A stretch of DNA of 64,000 nt. It comes from TMED14 sp002167805 (GTDB lineage Bacteria > Bacteroidota > Bacteroidia > Flavobacteriales > Schleiferiaceae). The translations under genes and the position numbers were made by a program. Positions 35,254 to 43,529 of the stretch are shown piece by piece; position 1 is the first letter of the stretch, and every line of letters starts with the position of its first letter. Under the pieces are notes generated by a model that saw only the letters and a list, made by a program, of their open reading frames with translations, searched no databases and was not told where the DNA came from. The stretch spans positions 62,001-126,000 of the forward strand of contig CBFHHY010000002.1 in the NCBI GenBank assembly GCA_965655795.1. Direction: 5' to 3'.

Positions 35254-35883
35254 CTAGTTTAGTGGCCAGAATTGAAAGCTGGCAAAGAAAATTATTTGAA
35301 ATATGATAATTGCCGAGGCTGTATTGTTTTTTGCAGAGGGAATTTTATCAACGAGAATCCACTGGATCGATGCAGCGGTTAAGGCCCAGCCGATATAATT
35401 TAAAATTCCAGGACCCGAGCCTGAAAAGATCCAAAAACGCAAATCGACTGCAACAGGTTCCATTAACAAATCAACTAATAGCAATAGTATAACAGCAGCA
35501 GAACACCTTAAAAGTTTGGAAAAATCTCGAAAGTAAAAAGCACATATTTGGCCCGCTGACCATGAGAGAACAAGCCAATTTAATCCCATTACCCAAGGAA
35601 CACCCAGAATTTTTGAGCCTAACCCTTCCAAATACAGGTAGGTGCCGAAAGGCAACCCTGTTTTAACTCCAATGATTTCAACTAACAATCCAACAATAAA
35701 AGTTAAAAAAAGTCGAAATTTCAGAGTTTCTGTCTTTACAGAAGTTATATAAAGAGCTAAAAAAGAAAGAATTAAAGTAATTGGAGATAAAATTGAAAAA
35801 AGACCGAAATACTTCGAATGAAAACCCAGAATGCCAACAGCATAAATAATTCCTAGAACAGAAATGTTAATTTTACTTTTCAT
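35254..35883 (-). CDS. CruF-type carotenoid biosynthesis protein
   Basis: 209 residues with around six hydrophobic helices and no signal peptide. The pattern PFGTYLYLEGLGSKILGVPWVMGLNWLVLSW near residue 80 (only part shown) matches the DUF422/CruF family, whose members hydrate carotenoid ends at C-1'/C-2'. The family is common next to pigment genes; none is adjacent here. A -33/-7 promoter (CAA-N21-CAAAAGTA on the plus strand) lies about 60 bp upstream. It leads an operon with dnaX. Confidence 0.75.
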   Translation of the reverse strand: MKSKINISVLGIIYAVGILGFHSKYFGLFSILSPITLILSFLALYITSVKTETLKFRLFLTFIVGLLVEIIGVKTGLPFGTYLYLEGLGSKILGVPWVMGLNWLVLSWSAGQICAFYFRDFSKLLRCSAAVILLLLVDLLMEPVAVDLRFWIFSGSGPGILNYIGWALTAASIQWILVDKIPSAKNNTASAIIIFQIIFFASFQFWPLN

Positions 35884-35941
35884 TTTTTGTTTTTATTTCT
35901 CAAGATCATGTTTTGAATACTTTTGTTGCATACGAAGATTA

Positions 35942-35973
35942 CAAAAGTAAAACCTTCAGCTTACGTTTCGCAA
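35942..35973 (-). promoter_or_regulatory. -33/-7 promoter of the CruF-like/dnaX operon
   Basis: On the minus strand TTG (35973-35971) is followed after 21 bp by TACTTTTG (35949-35942), a complete match to TTG-N17-23-TAnnTTTG. This is one of the best promoters in the window. Confidence 0.65.
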
Positions 35974-36116
35974 CAAGCGTTGTAGTAAAAATAATTAACT
36001 TAATTTTCTGATAGCAACATTCATAATTTTTTTATCACATTGAATACACAATTAGGTTTAGATATATTTTTTGAATCAAATAATGTTTCAAATAAGGAAT
36101 ACACGCAAACTTTTCT

Positions 36117-36124
36117 TACCTTTG
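36117..36124 (+). promoter_or_regulatory. -7 box for rpsF-rpsR-rplI
   Basis: TACCTTTG lies 21 bp ahead of the rpsF ATG; the leader would be about 15 bases, too short to form the S6:S18-binding leader described in many bacteria. Confidence 0.5.
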
Positions 36125-36145
36125 CCGCCCTAATTTCACTAACAG

Positions 36146-36481
36146 ATGAACCAATACGAAACCGTTTTCATATTAAATCCCGTCTTATCTGAAGATCAGA
36201 TAAGGGAAGCGGTTGATAAGTACACAGACTTCCTTAAATCTAGTGGAGCTGAAATTATCAACGTTGAGAAATGGGGATTGCGCAAACTAGCGTATCTCAT
36301 TGACAAAAAAAAGAGTGGCTTCTACAACCTACTCGAATTCAAAGCTCCAACCAATATTATTTCTCCTTTAGAGGTTGAAATGAAACGCGATGAAAGAGTC
36401 TTAAGATTCTTGACCGTTGTTTTGGATAAAAATGGAATTGAATATGCTTCAAAAAGAAGGGATAAAGTCAAAAATTCTTAA
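36146..36481 (+). CDS. rpsF: 30S ribosomal protein S6
   Basis: 111 residues. YETVFILNPVLSEDQIREAV at the start and RKLAYLIDKKKSGFYNLLEFKA near residue 46 are the standard S6 pattern. It binds 16S rRNA with S18 in the 30S platform. First gene of the rpsF-rpsR-rplI operon; gap of 12 bp to rpsR. The stop is followed by a tight intergenic stretch with no Shine-Dalgarno sequence, as usual in this phylum. Confidence 0.97.
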   Translation: MNQYETVFILNPVLSEDQIREAVDKYTDFLKSSGAEIINVEKWGLRKLAYLIDKKKSGFYNLLEFKAPTNIISPLEVEMKRDERVLRFLTVVLDKNGIEYASKRRDKVKNS

Positions 36482-36493
36482 TAATTTATTGTC

Positions 36494-36784
36494 ATGAGTA
36501 CTTTAGAATCAAATGCAGGCAACCAATCAGAGATTAGATATTTACAGCCAATCGCTATTGATGCCAAAAACAACAAAAAATATTGCCGCTTCAAAAAGTA
36601 TGGAATAAAGCACATTGACCACAAAGACCCGACTTATCTCCTACGCTTTGTTAATGAACAGGGTAAAATTTTACCAAGAAGAATCACTGGAACTTCCCTT
36701 AAATACCAGCGCAAGCTTGCTGTAGCAATCAAACGAGCTCGGCATCTAGGCCTTATGCCATACGTAGCTGATAACCTTAAATAG
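36494..36784 (+). CDS. rpsR: 30S ribosomal protein S18
   Basis: 96 residues. The conserved core is KKYCRFKKYGIKHIDHKDP followed by the RRITGTSLKYQRKLAVAIKRARHLGLMPYV segment near the end, as in all S18 proteins. A short extension precedes the core (residues 1-25). It pairs with S6 in the 30S subunit. It is 8 bp ahead of rplI. Confidence 0.97.
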   Translation: MSTLESNAGNQSEIRYLQPIAIDAKNNKKYCRFKKYGIKHIDHKDPTYLLRFVNEQGKILPRRITGTSLKYQRKLAVAIKRARHLGLMPYVADNLK

Positions 36785-36792
36785 TATTTGAC

Positions 36793-37245
36793 ATGGATTT
36801 AATTTTAAAAACAGACGTTGAGAACTTAGGTTATAAGGACGACCTAGTTTCTGTAAAAAATGGATATGGCAGAAATTTCCTAATCCCACAAGGGAAAGCT
36901 GTTTTTGCCACTCCGTCTGCAAAAAAAATGCTTGCAGAAGACATCAAGCAGAAAGCTCACAAAGAAAAAAAGATTATCGATTCAGCGAAGTCAACTGCAG
37001 AAGGTTTGTCTAGAATCGAATTAAAAATATCTGCCAAGGCTGGCAAATCCGGAAAACTTTTCGGTGCAGTGACCAATTCAGACGTTTCTGATAAACTTAA
37101 TGAAGTGGGCCATTCAATAGAAAAGAAATACATCCAGATACTTGGCGGAACGATTAAAAGCGCTGGGAAGTATTCTGCCAAAATTAGGTTACATCGAGAA
37201 GTAATTGCAGAATTTCAGTTCGAAGTCACCGCGAAGACTAAATAA
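36793..37245 (+). CDS. rplI: 50S ribosomal protein L9
   Basis: 150 residues, normal length. N-terminal rRNA-binding domain starts LILKTDVENLGYKDDLVSVKNGYGRNFLIPQGKAVFAT (only a hallmark of L9 shown in part), followed by a long connecting helix rich in Lys and Ala (about residues 45-75) and a C-terminal domain. It binds 23S rRNA near the L1 stalk. It ends the operon; a weak stem (AGCC/GGCT) with a T-run follows at 37256-37286, not convincing as a terminator. Confidence 0.97.
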   Translation: MDLILKTDVENLGYKDDLVSVKNGYGRNFLIPQGKAVFATPSAKKMLAEDIKQKAHKEKKIIDSAKSTAEGLSRIELKISAKAGKSGKLFGAVTNSDVSDKLNEVGHSIEKKYIQILGGTIKSAGKYSAKIRLHREVIAEFQFEVTAKTK

Positions 37246-37286
37246 TTTTTTTCTTGTTAGCCTTATTTCTATGGCTTAGGTTTTTC

Positions 37287-37294
37287 TAAATTCG
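37287..37294 (+). promoter_or_regulatory. -7-like box, variant TAnnTTCG
   Basis: TAAATTCG lies 4 bp before the ATG at 37299, the same sequence and spacing as at 30261. Confidence 0.4.
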
Positions 37295-37298
37295 GAAT

Positions 37299-39206
37299 AT
37301 GAATTTACAGACAAACCAAAATGAAAAATGGATAGGGTTGATTGCAGGAATGGTTTTAGCATTTCTGCCGAGCTTTGAAGCTTTTTCATCATTGGGAGAT
37401 CCAGGTCATTGGCCTCTTCATCTGGGGTGGAGCCTATTTGGAATCGGAATTCTAGGTTACATAACTAGAGTAAATAATAGATTTATTTTATCTCCGATAT
37501 TAATTGTTTGGTTACTACTCGTATTATGGTCATTTATTGGATATTTTACAGCTCCAATAACTGCATTTTCGGAATGGAAATTATCATCTTTTAGATATCT
37601 TGGTTATGCAGGTTTTCTTTTTATTGGAATCAATCTCAGATCCAAAAATGGAACCATTCATCCTTTGATATCAAATTCAATTGTCGGATTCGGAGCTATT
37701 GTATCTATTTACTTTTTAGTTGAATTTTTGAAAACCAAAAATGGAATTTTAGACCCTTACTTAATTTCCGGAATATTAGGTCATAAAAATTTCAATGCGT
37801 CTGCGATTGCTATATCTATACCAATGAATATTCTACTCATATACCAATCCTCTCGGAATAAATGGCTATTTACTGCAATACTCATTTTGAGCCTAATTTC
37901 AATCGCTTTAACGCAAACAAGAAGTATTGTCTTAGCTGGAGTTCTATCTCTATCAATTATTTTACTAAACGGTTGGAAACCAAACAAAAAAATATGGATA
38001 CTAATTGCCACAGCAATGCTGGGAATTTGTTCTTTTCTATCTCATACTGAAATACGAGAACGATTATTTGACTCTACAAATATGAAAATAAGAGGGGTCT
38101 TCTGGAGTCACTCCATAGAAATGGCTAAATCTTCTCCATTAAGCGGAGTTGGTAGCGGGCAATGGCGGATTCAATTCCCAAAATATGGCCTGCAAGGAAC
38201 CAATCCAAGCGTTGCAGAAGGTATAACAGCTGAAGTAAGACCACATAACGATTTTCTTTGGATTCTGTCAGAAAATGGAAGTATTGGATTCCTAATCTTT
38301 ATAATTTTCATTATTTACTTTTGGATTACTTGGCTCAAAAAAAGTGAAAGAAACATTTCACATCATTGTTTGGGCGCCACTTTAATAATCGTTACGGTTT
38401 ATTCTTTTTTTGAATTCCCATTAGAGAGAATAGCAGTTTACGCTCCATTTATGTTGACAATGGGATCATTGGTTAAAAGAGAAAATAAATTGAATATAAT
38501 TTTACACCAAAAATGGACGATTATTATCGTTTTTGGATTTCTATCGTTGCTCGCGTATTCGAGTTTAAAAGCCATTGAAGGAGACAAAAACAACCAGGCT
38601 GTGTTGAAAAATAATGCCAATAAAGCCTCGGATAAGATTCAGGAAAGTGTTTTGGCAGCCCAAAACTCGTGGAATGAACTTGATCGCTTTGGGAATCCGT
38701 TACCATATTTTTCAGGGATGGGTAGTATGTTTTCAGAAGCACAGAGATCGAAAAATAAAAAGTTTGGACCTAAGAACTTCGTAAAAGCAGAAAATCTTTT
38801 TCTTCAGGCCCTAGAAATTCACCCAAACCACGTGGTGACAATTTTTCAACTTGGTAACCTATACAGCTACAGAGGGCAATTGCAGGAAGCTCAAAAAACA
38901 TATGAAAATCTTTTAAAAAAATCTCCAAGACACCCCGGCGGACAGATAGCGTATGCCAAGACTCTGCTAAAATTGGATAAACCAGAAGCAGCTTCCCGAA
39001 TATTAATATCCGCCTTTCTGGAAGAAAGATATTATCAATCAAATAATTTCAAAAATCTTGTGACTGAGTCTCTAAGAAGATGTCCTAAAAACACTTCACA
39101 CAAAGGATTAATTACTGTTATCAACGATCGAGAAATTTTAAGTGATTCACAGCTTTTTCAAAAGTTTCAAACGTTTCAAGCCGAAAAAAGAAAAAGGAAT
39201 TATTGA
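37299..39206 (+). CDS. O-antigen ligase-like membrane protein with TPR repeats
   Basis: 635 residues. About ten hydrophobic helices fill residues 15-430; the periplasmic loop has HNDFLWILSENGSIGFL near residue 318, the signature of the Wzy_C/O-antigen ligase family, with the upstream SPLSGVGSGQWRIQFPKYG. The C-terminal 150 residues form tetratricopeptide-like helices (ALEIHPNHVVTIFQLGNLYSYRGQLQEAQKTYENLLKK; only a hallmark). It could polymerise or ligate a glycan to lipid A-core or protein at the periplasmic face, which fits the export genes at 26-32 kb. The gene stops at 39206, overlapping converging exonuclease III by 7 bp. Confidence 0.85.
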   Translation: MNLQTNQNEKWIGLIAGMVLAFLPSFEAFSSLGDPGHWPLHLGWSLFGIGILGYITRVNNRFILSPILIVWLLLVLWSFIGYFTAPITAFSEWKLSSFRYLGYAGFLFIGINLRSKNGTIHPLISNSIVGFGAIVSIYFLVEFLKTKNGILDPYLISGILGHKNFNASAIAISIPMNILLIYQSSRNKWLFTAILILSLISIALTQTRSIVLAGVLSLSIILLNGWKPNKKIWILIATAMLGICSFLSHTEIRERLFDSTNMKIRGVFWSHSIEMAKSSPLSGVGSGQWRIQFPKYGLQGTNPSVAEGITAEVRPHNDFLWILSENGSIGFLIFIIFIIYFWITWLKKSERNISHHCLGATLIIVTVYSFFEFPLERIAVYAPFMLTMGSLVKRENKLNIILHQKWTIIIVFGFLSLLAYSSLKAIEGDKNNQAVLKNNANKASDKIQESVLAAQNSWNELDRFGNPLPYFSGMGSMFSEAQRSKNKKFGPKNFVKAENLFLQALEIHPNHVVTIFQLGNLYSYRGQLQEAQKTYENLLKKSPRHPGGQIAYAKTLLKLDKPEAASRILISAFLEERYYQSNNFKNLVTESLRRCPKNTSHKGLITVINDREILSDSQLFQKFQTFQAEKRKRNY

Positions 39207-39958
39207 ATCTCTAATAAAACCGGGCAGTGATCACTGCCATACTCATCATTTAAAATATCTGTTTTAACTACTCTTGGCATTAAACGCTCCGAAACCAAAT
39301 GATAATCTAGTCTCCATCCTATATTTCGAGACCTAGCTCCTGATCGCATGCTCCACCACGAATACTTTACTATCTCAGGATTCATCGATCGCCATGAATC
39401 AATAAAACCTTTTTTAAGAAGATTATCTAGACCGTCAATTTCAGTTTGAGTGTAGCCTGGCGTTCTATTATAATTACTTTTTGGGTTAGCCAGATCTATT
39501 GGTTTATGAGCTACATTCAAATCTCCACAGTATACTAGTGGTTTTTTATTATCATATTCTTCAAGAATCTTCGAAATTTCAATATCCCAATCACTCCTAT
39601 TTTTTAACCTGGACAGATCACTTTTAGAATTTGGAACATATGCCGTAGCTACGTAATACTCCGAAAATTCAGCAACAATAAATCTACCCTCACCATCATG
39701 TTCTTCGATTTTGACACCGATTCTTACAGATATAGGCTCCGTTTTTGAAATTAAAGCCGTCCCGCTATAGCCCTTTTTGATCGCGGAATGAGCGATAACA
39801 TTATAACCCGAACCAAATAAAACCTCAGAGACTTGTTCTTCTGTTGCCTTTGTTTCCTGAAAACAGACAATATCGGCATCCCATTTTTTTAGTTGATCTA
39901 AGAGACCTTTAGATCCTGCGGAGCGGATTCCATTTACATTCCATGATATTATTTTCAT
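39200..39958 (-). CDS. xth: exodeoxyribonuclease III (AP endonuclease)
   Basis: 252 residues. Exonuclease-endonuclease-phosphatase family: SWNVNGIRSAG at the start, QETKATEEQ near residue 35 (Glu metal ligand), YCGDLNVAHKPIDL near residue 142 (Asp, Asn), and the final YGSDHCPVLLEI (Asp-His catalytic pair). It cuts DNA at abasic sites in base-excision repair. The sequence matches the XthA/ExoA type. It converges with the O-antigen ligase-like gene and is divergent from nothing close; IcmF lies 56 bp upstream on the same strand. Confidence 0.95.
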   Translation of the reverse strand: MKIISWNVNGIRSAGSKGLLDQLKKWDADIVCFQETKATEEQVSEVLFGSGYNVIAHSAIKKGYSGTALISKTEPISVRIGVKIEEHDGEGRFIVAEFSEYYVATAYVPNSKSDLSRLKNRSDWDIEISKILEEYDNKKPLVYCGDLNVAHKPIDLANPKSNYNRTPGYTQTEIDGLDNLLKKGFIDSWRSMNPEIVKYSWWSMRSGARSRNIGWRLDYHLVSERLMPRVVKTDILNDEYGSDHCPVLLEIQ

Positions 39959-40014
39959 AATGTTAAATTAATGATGACCAAATAAATTTTACTTTTCAAT
40001 TCAAGTTATTCAAA

Positions 40015-43000
40015 CTACATATTACGACGATATTGACCACCAACTTTAAACATTACATTCGTTATCTGGCCAATTGTACAGTATTTAACAGCCTCCATAA
40101 TAGAATCAAAAATATTTTCATTTTTTAAAGCCGCCATTTGAATATCCTTGAGAACTTTATCCGCTTTCTTTTTCGAGGCATCAGTGACGGTTTTAACCAT
40201 TGAAATTTGATTCTCTTTCTCATTTTTTGTGGCTCTAATAACTTCACTTGGAATTAAAGTCGGTGAGCCTTCTTTACTTAAAAAAGTATTTACCCCGATA
40301 ATAGGATATTCTCCAGTATGCTTTTGCATTTCGTAATGCATTGATTCCTCTTGAATCTTACCACGTTGATACATTGTCTCCATAGCACCTAAAACCCCTC
40401 CTCTCTCATTTATACGGTCAAATTCAACCATTACAGCTTCCTCCACCAATTCTGTTAGTTCCTCTATAATAAAGGAACCTTGTAAAGGATTTTCGTTTTT
40501 TGCCAAACCTAGTTCATTATTAATAATCAATTGGATAGCCATCGCTCTTCTAACACTTTCCTCTGTTGGCGTGGTTATAGCCTCGTCATATGCATTGGTA
40601 TGTAAAGAATTACAATTATCGTAAATAGCATATAGAGCTTGTAGAGTTGTTCGAATATCATTAAAACTAATCTCTTGAGCATGTAAAGATCTTCCTGAGG
40701 TCTGAATATGATACTTTAACATTTGAGCTCGATCATTTGCCCCATATTTTGACTTTAGAGCTTTTGCCCAAATCCTTCTTGCCACTCTCCCAATAACTGC
40801 ATATTCAGGGTCAATTCCATTGGAAAAAAAGAAGCTTAAATTCGGTCCAAATAAATTTATATCCATACCTCTGCTTAGATAATATTCAACATAGGTAAAT
40901 CCATTTGCCAAAGTAAAGGCTAGCTGAGTTATTGGATTCGCTCCTGCCTCGGCTATATGATATCCGGAAATGGAAACAGAGTAAAAATTGCGAACTTTAT
41001 TTCTTATGAAATATTCTTGAACATCTCCCATCAAACGCAAGGCAAATTCAGTTGAAAAAATACAAGTATTTTGAGCCTGATCTTCCTTCAAAATATCTGA
41101 TTGAACTGTTCCTCGTGCTAAATTCAATGCTTTATTTTTAAGCTTTGCATATATATCAGATGGCAAAACTTCATCCCCTGTGACCCCTAATAAAAGAAGC
41201 CCCAGACCGTCATTACCTTTTGGTAAGGCACCATTATATTTTGGAGGATCAAGTCCTAAGGATGCATATTTATTTTTTTTAAAACGCTTAACCTGATCAA
41301 TTAATTTATTTTTGATGATATATCGCTCGCATTGCTGATCAATTGCTGCATTCAGAAAAAAACCTAAAAGCATCGGAGCAGGGCCATTTATAGTCATTGA
41401 AACCGAAGTCATAGGATCACATAAGTCAAAACCAGAATACAATTTTTTTGCATCATCTAAACAACTGATGCTGACTCCCGCATTTCCAATTTTCCCATAG
41501 ATATCTGGTCTTCTGTTGGGATCGTGGCCATAAAGAGTTACCGAATCAAATGCAGTCGAGAGTCTTTTAGCGGGAGTCCCCATAGACAAATAATGGAATC
41601 TCTTATTCGTTCGTTCGGGACCACCTTCGCCAGCAAACATTCGTGTTGGATCTTCATTATTTCGCTTAAAAGAATAAATTCCTGAAGTGTAGGGGAAAGA
41701 CCCGGGTACGTTTTCCTGTAAAAGCCACTTCAAAATATCTCCCCAAGATCTGTAGTTTGGAGTAACAACTTTTGGTATTTTTTGATTTGATAGACTAATG
41801 GTGTGAGTATCAACATGAATTTCTTTTCCTCGAACCTCATATGTGTATTTATCAGAAGTATAACGATTTTTAAGATCCTCCCATCCTTGAATCGCCTGCC
41901 AGTTCTTGGAATCCAAGTTCATTTTGAGTTCTTTTTGTGCTTTTTTAAGCTCTTCTAAAGATTTATTGTTATCAGCTTCTTTTATTTTTTTTAGTTCCGC
42001 GATAGAGCGATTAAAAGAATATAAAATATCTGCGATATTCGATTGATTTTCAACCCAAAGATTGTAATCTCTTACACTTTCAGAAATCTCACTTAAGTAT
42101 CTACTTCTATTCCCCGGAATGATATAATTTTTTTCACTTTGCCCCCCTTCTCTCGAGGAACTCGTCGAGAATTTCGTAGAAGGAGATTTCTTTGACATAA
42201 GAGTAAAAATCGCTTTGTAAAGAGTATTTGTTCCTGGATCATTGAATTGAGAAGCCATAGTTCCAAAAACTGGCATAGAATCAAGATACTCTTCCCATCG
42301 GTTTTGATTTCTTTGAACTTGCTTTTTAACATCCCTTAATGCATCTAAGGCACCTCGCTTATCTAATTTGTTGAGAGAAATAAAATCAGCAAAATCAAGC
42401 ATATCAATCTTTTCTAATTGCGTTGATGCGCCATACTCAGGAGTCATAACGTAAAGAGAAACATCTGAGTATTCCAGAATTTCCGTATCAGATTGGCCGA
42501 TACCACTTGTTTCAAGAATAATGAGATTAAAACTCGATGATTTCAAAATTTTTAAAGCATCGGAAATGTTTTTACTCAAAGCAAGATTACTTTGACGGGT
42601 AGCAAGTGACCTCATATATACCCTAGGATCATTAATTGAATTCATTCTAATCCGATCTCCCAATAATGCACCACCACTTTTTCTTTTAGTGGGGTCTACA
42701 GACACTATAGCGATTTTATGATCAGGATTATCCTCTAAAAATCTTCTAACCAACTCATCTACCAATGAACTTTTTCCAGCTCCACCGGTGCCAGTAATGC
42801 CCAGGATAGGAGTTTTACTTTTTTCATATTTCTCCTGAAAAATTGAAGCAGATTCCGAAAAAACTTTCGGAAAATTTTCTGCACATGATATGAGTCTCGC
42901 AATGGATTTTGGAACTCTATTGAGTCCTGGCTCAATGTGATCTTTTATATTCTCTCCTATTGGATAGTCACACTTTTTAAGCAAATCATTTATCATTCCT

Positions 43001-43398
43001 TGCAGACCCATTAATCTACCGTCATCAGGGTGATAAATCCTTGCGATTCCGTATTCTTGTAATTCCTTTATTTCCTCAGGAAGAATGGTCCCGCCACCAC
43101 CGCCAAATATTTTAATTTTTTTACCTCCCAATTCTTGAAGTAAGTCATACATATACTTAAAATACTCTATATGACCTCCTTGATAGGACGTCATTGCGAT
43201 AGCATTCACATCTTCTTGAATAGCAGTCTTGACTACATCCTCGACACTTCGATCATGACCTAAATGAATAACCTCAGCACCACTTGATTGCAGAATCCTT
43301 CGCATGATATTAATGCTAACGTCATGACCGTCAAATAATGATGTAGCAGTAACGATTCGAATTTTATTTTTAAGTACGTAAGGTTTGGTATCTGCCAT
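40015..43398 (-). CDS. icmF: fused acyl-CoA mutase IcmF
   Basis: 1127 residues in the IcmF order: B12-binding domain (about 1-145; SLFDGHDVSINIMRRI with the cobalt-ligand His at 25), G-protein chaperone domain (Walker A GTGGAGKSS near 203-211), a linker, then the mutase TIM-barrel (about 560-1127; QTSGRSLHAQEISFNDIRTTLQA near 920, only a hallmark). The IcmF class converts isobutyryl-CoA and n-butyryl-CoA, and some variants pivalyl-CoA; members in Bacteroidota are often annotated methylmalonyl-CoA mutase. Needs adenosylcobalamin. No B12 riboswitch or cobalamin genes are seen nearby. It stands alone, 131 bp from the helicase gene. Confidence 0.9.
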   Translation of the reverse strand: MADTKPYVLKNKIRIVTATSLFDGHDVSINIMRRILQSSGAEVIHLGHDRSVEDVVKTAIQEDVNAIAMTSYQGGHIEYFKYMYDLLQELGGKKIKIFGGGGGTILPEEIKELQEYGIARIYHPDDGRLMGLQGMINDLLKKCDYPIGENIKDHIEPGLNRVPKSIARLISCAENFPKVFSESASIFQEKYEKSKTPILGITGTGGAGKSSLVDELVRRFLEDNPDHKIAIVSVDPTKRKSGGALLGDRIRMNSINDPRVYMRSLATRQSNLALSKNISDALKILKSSSFNLIILETSGIGQSDTEILEYSDVSLYVMTPEYGASTQLEKIDMLDFADFISLNKLDKRGALDALRDVKKQVQRNQNRWEEYLDSMPVFGTMASQFNDPGTNTLYKAIFTLMSKKSPSTKFSTSSSREGGQSEKNYIIPGNRSRYLSEISESVRDYNLWVENQSNIADILYSFNRSIAELKKIKEADNNKSLEELKKAQKELKMNLDSKNWQAIQGWEDLKNRYTSDKYTYEVRGKEIHVDTHTISLSNQKIPKVVTPNYRSWGDILKWLLQENVPGSFPYTSGIYSFKRNNEDPTRMFAGEGGPERTNKRFHYLSMGTPAKRLSTAFDSVTLYGHDPNRRPDIYGKIGNAGVSISCLDDAKKLYSGFDLCDPMTSVSMTINGPAPMLLGFFLNAAIDQQCERYIIKNKLIDQVKRFKKNKYASLGLDPPKYNGALPKGNDGLGLLLLGVTGDEVLPSDIYAKLKNKALNLARGTVQSDILKEDQAQNTCIFSTEFALRLMGDVQEYFIRNKVRNFYSVSISGYHIAEAGANPITQLAFTLANGFTYVEYYLSRGMDINLFGPNLSFFFSNGIDPEYAVIGRVARRIWAKALKSKYGANDRAQMLKYHIQTSGRSLHAQEISFNDIRTTLQALYAIYDNCNSLHTNAYDEAITTPTEESVRRAMAIQLIINNELGLAKNENPLQGSFIIEELTELVEEAVMVEFDRINERGGVLGAMETMYQRGKIQEESMHYEMQKHTGEYPIIGVNTFLSKEGSPTLIPSEVIRATKNEKENQISMVKTVTDASKKKADKVLKDIQMAALKNENIFDSIMEAVKYCTIGQITNVMFKVGGQYRRNM

Positions 43399-43418
43399 TG
43401 ATCAATTCTTAAAAAAAA

Positions 43419-43426
43419 CAAAGATA
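43419..43426 (-). promoter_or_regulatory. icmF: -7 box for icmF
   Basis: Minus-strand TATCTTTG lies 20 bp before the icmF start codon. No -33 TTG is visible. The leader is too short for a B12 riboswitch. Confidence 0.45.
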
Positions 43427-43529
43427 CATGGATAGCCCTACCGTTGGATTAGGGTTTCATTGGTACTGATTAATGTACTTTTTGAATTATTTAGCACACT
43501 TTAAAAAAATCCGAAGGTAAAGTAACATA

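Larger units (their letters stand above)
35884..36145. other. 262 bp intergenic region with divergent promoters
   Basis: This is the longest gene-free stretch in the window. It holds the minus-strand CruF promoter (35942-35973), a plus-strand TACTTTTG at 35918-35925 with no good -33, and the rpsF -7 box (36117-36124). I see no hairpin, riboswitch or small open frame of note. Confidence 0.6.

Noticed and set aside
36000..36145. S6:S18-binding leader upstream of rpsF.
   Set aside because: The -7 box leaves about 15 bases of leader and no matching stem is seen.
37246..37290. Intrinsic terminator after rplI.
   Set aside because: Only a four-pair AGCC/GGCT stem with a mismatch next to it; a T-run alone is not enough.
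42093..42332. Short antisense and alternate-frame open stretches inside icmF, rho, acnB and the other long genes.
   Set aside because: They lie wholly in well-supported genes and have no recognisable features.
43399..43529. Cobalamin riboswitch ahead of icmF.
   Set aside because: The gap is too short (131 bp), has no B12-box and the -7 box is 20 bp from the start.
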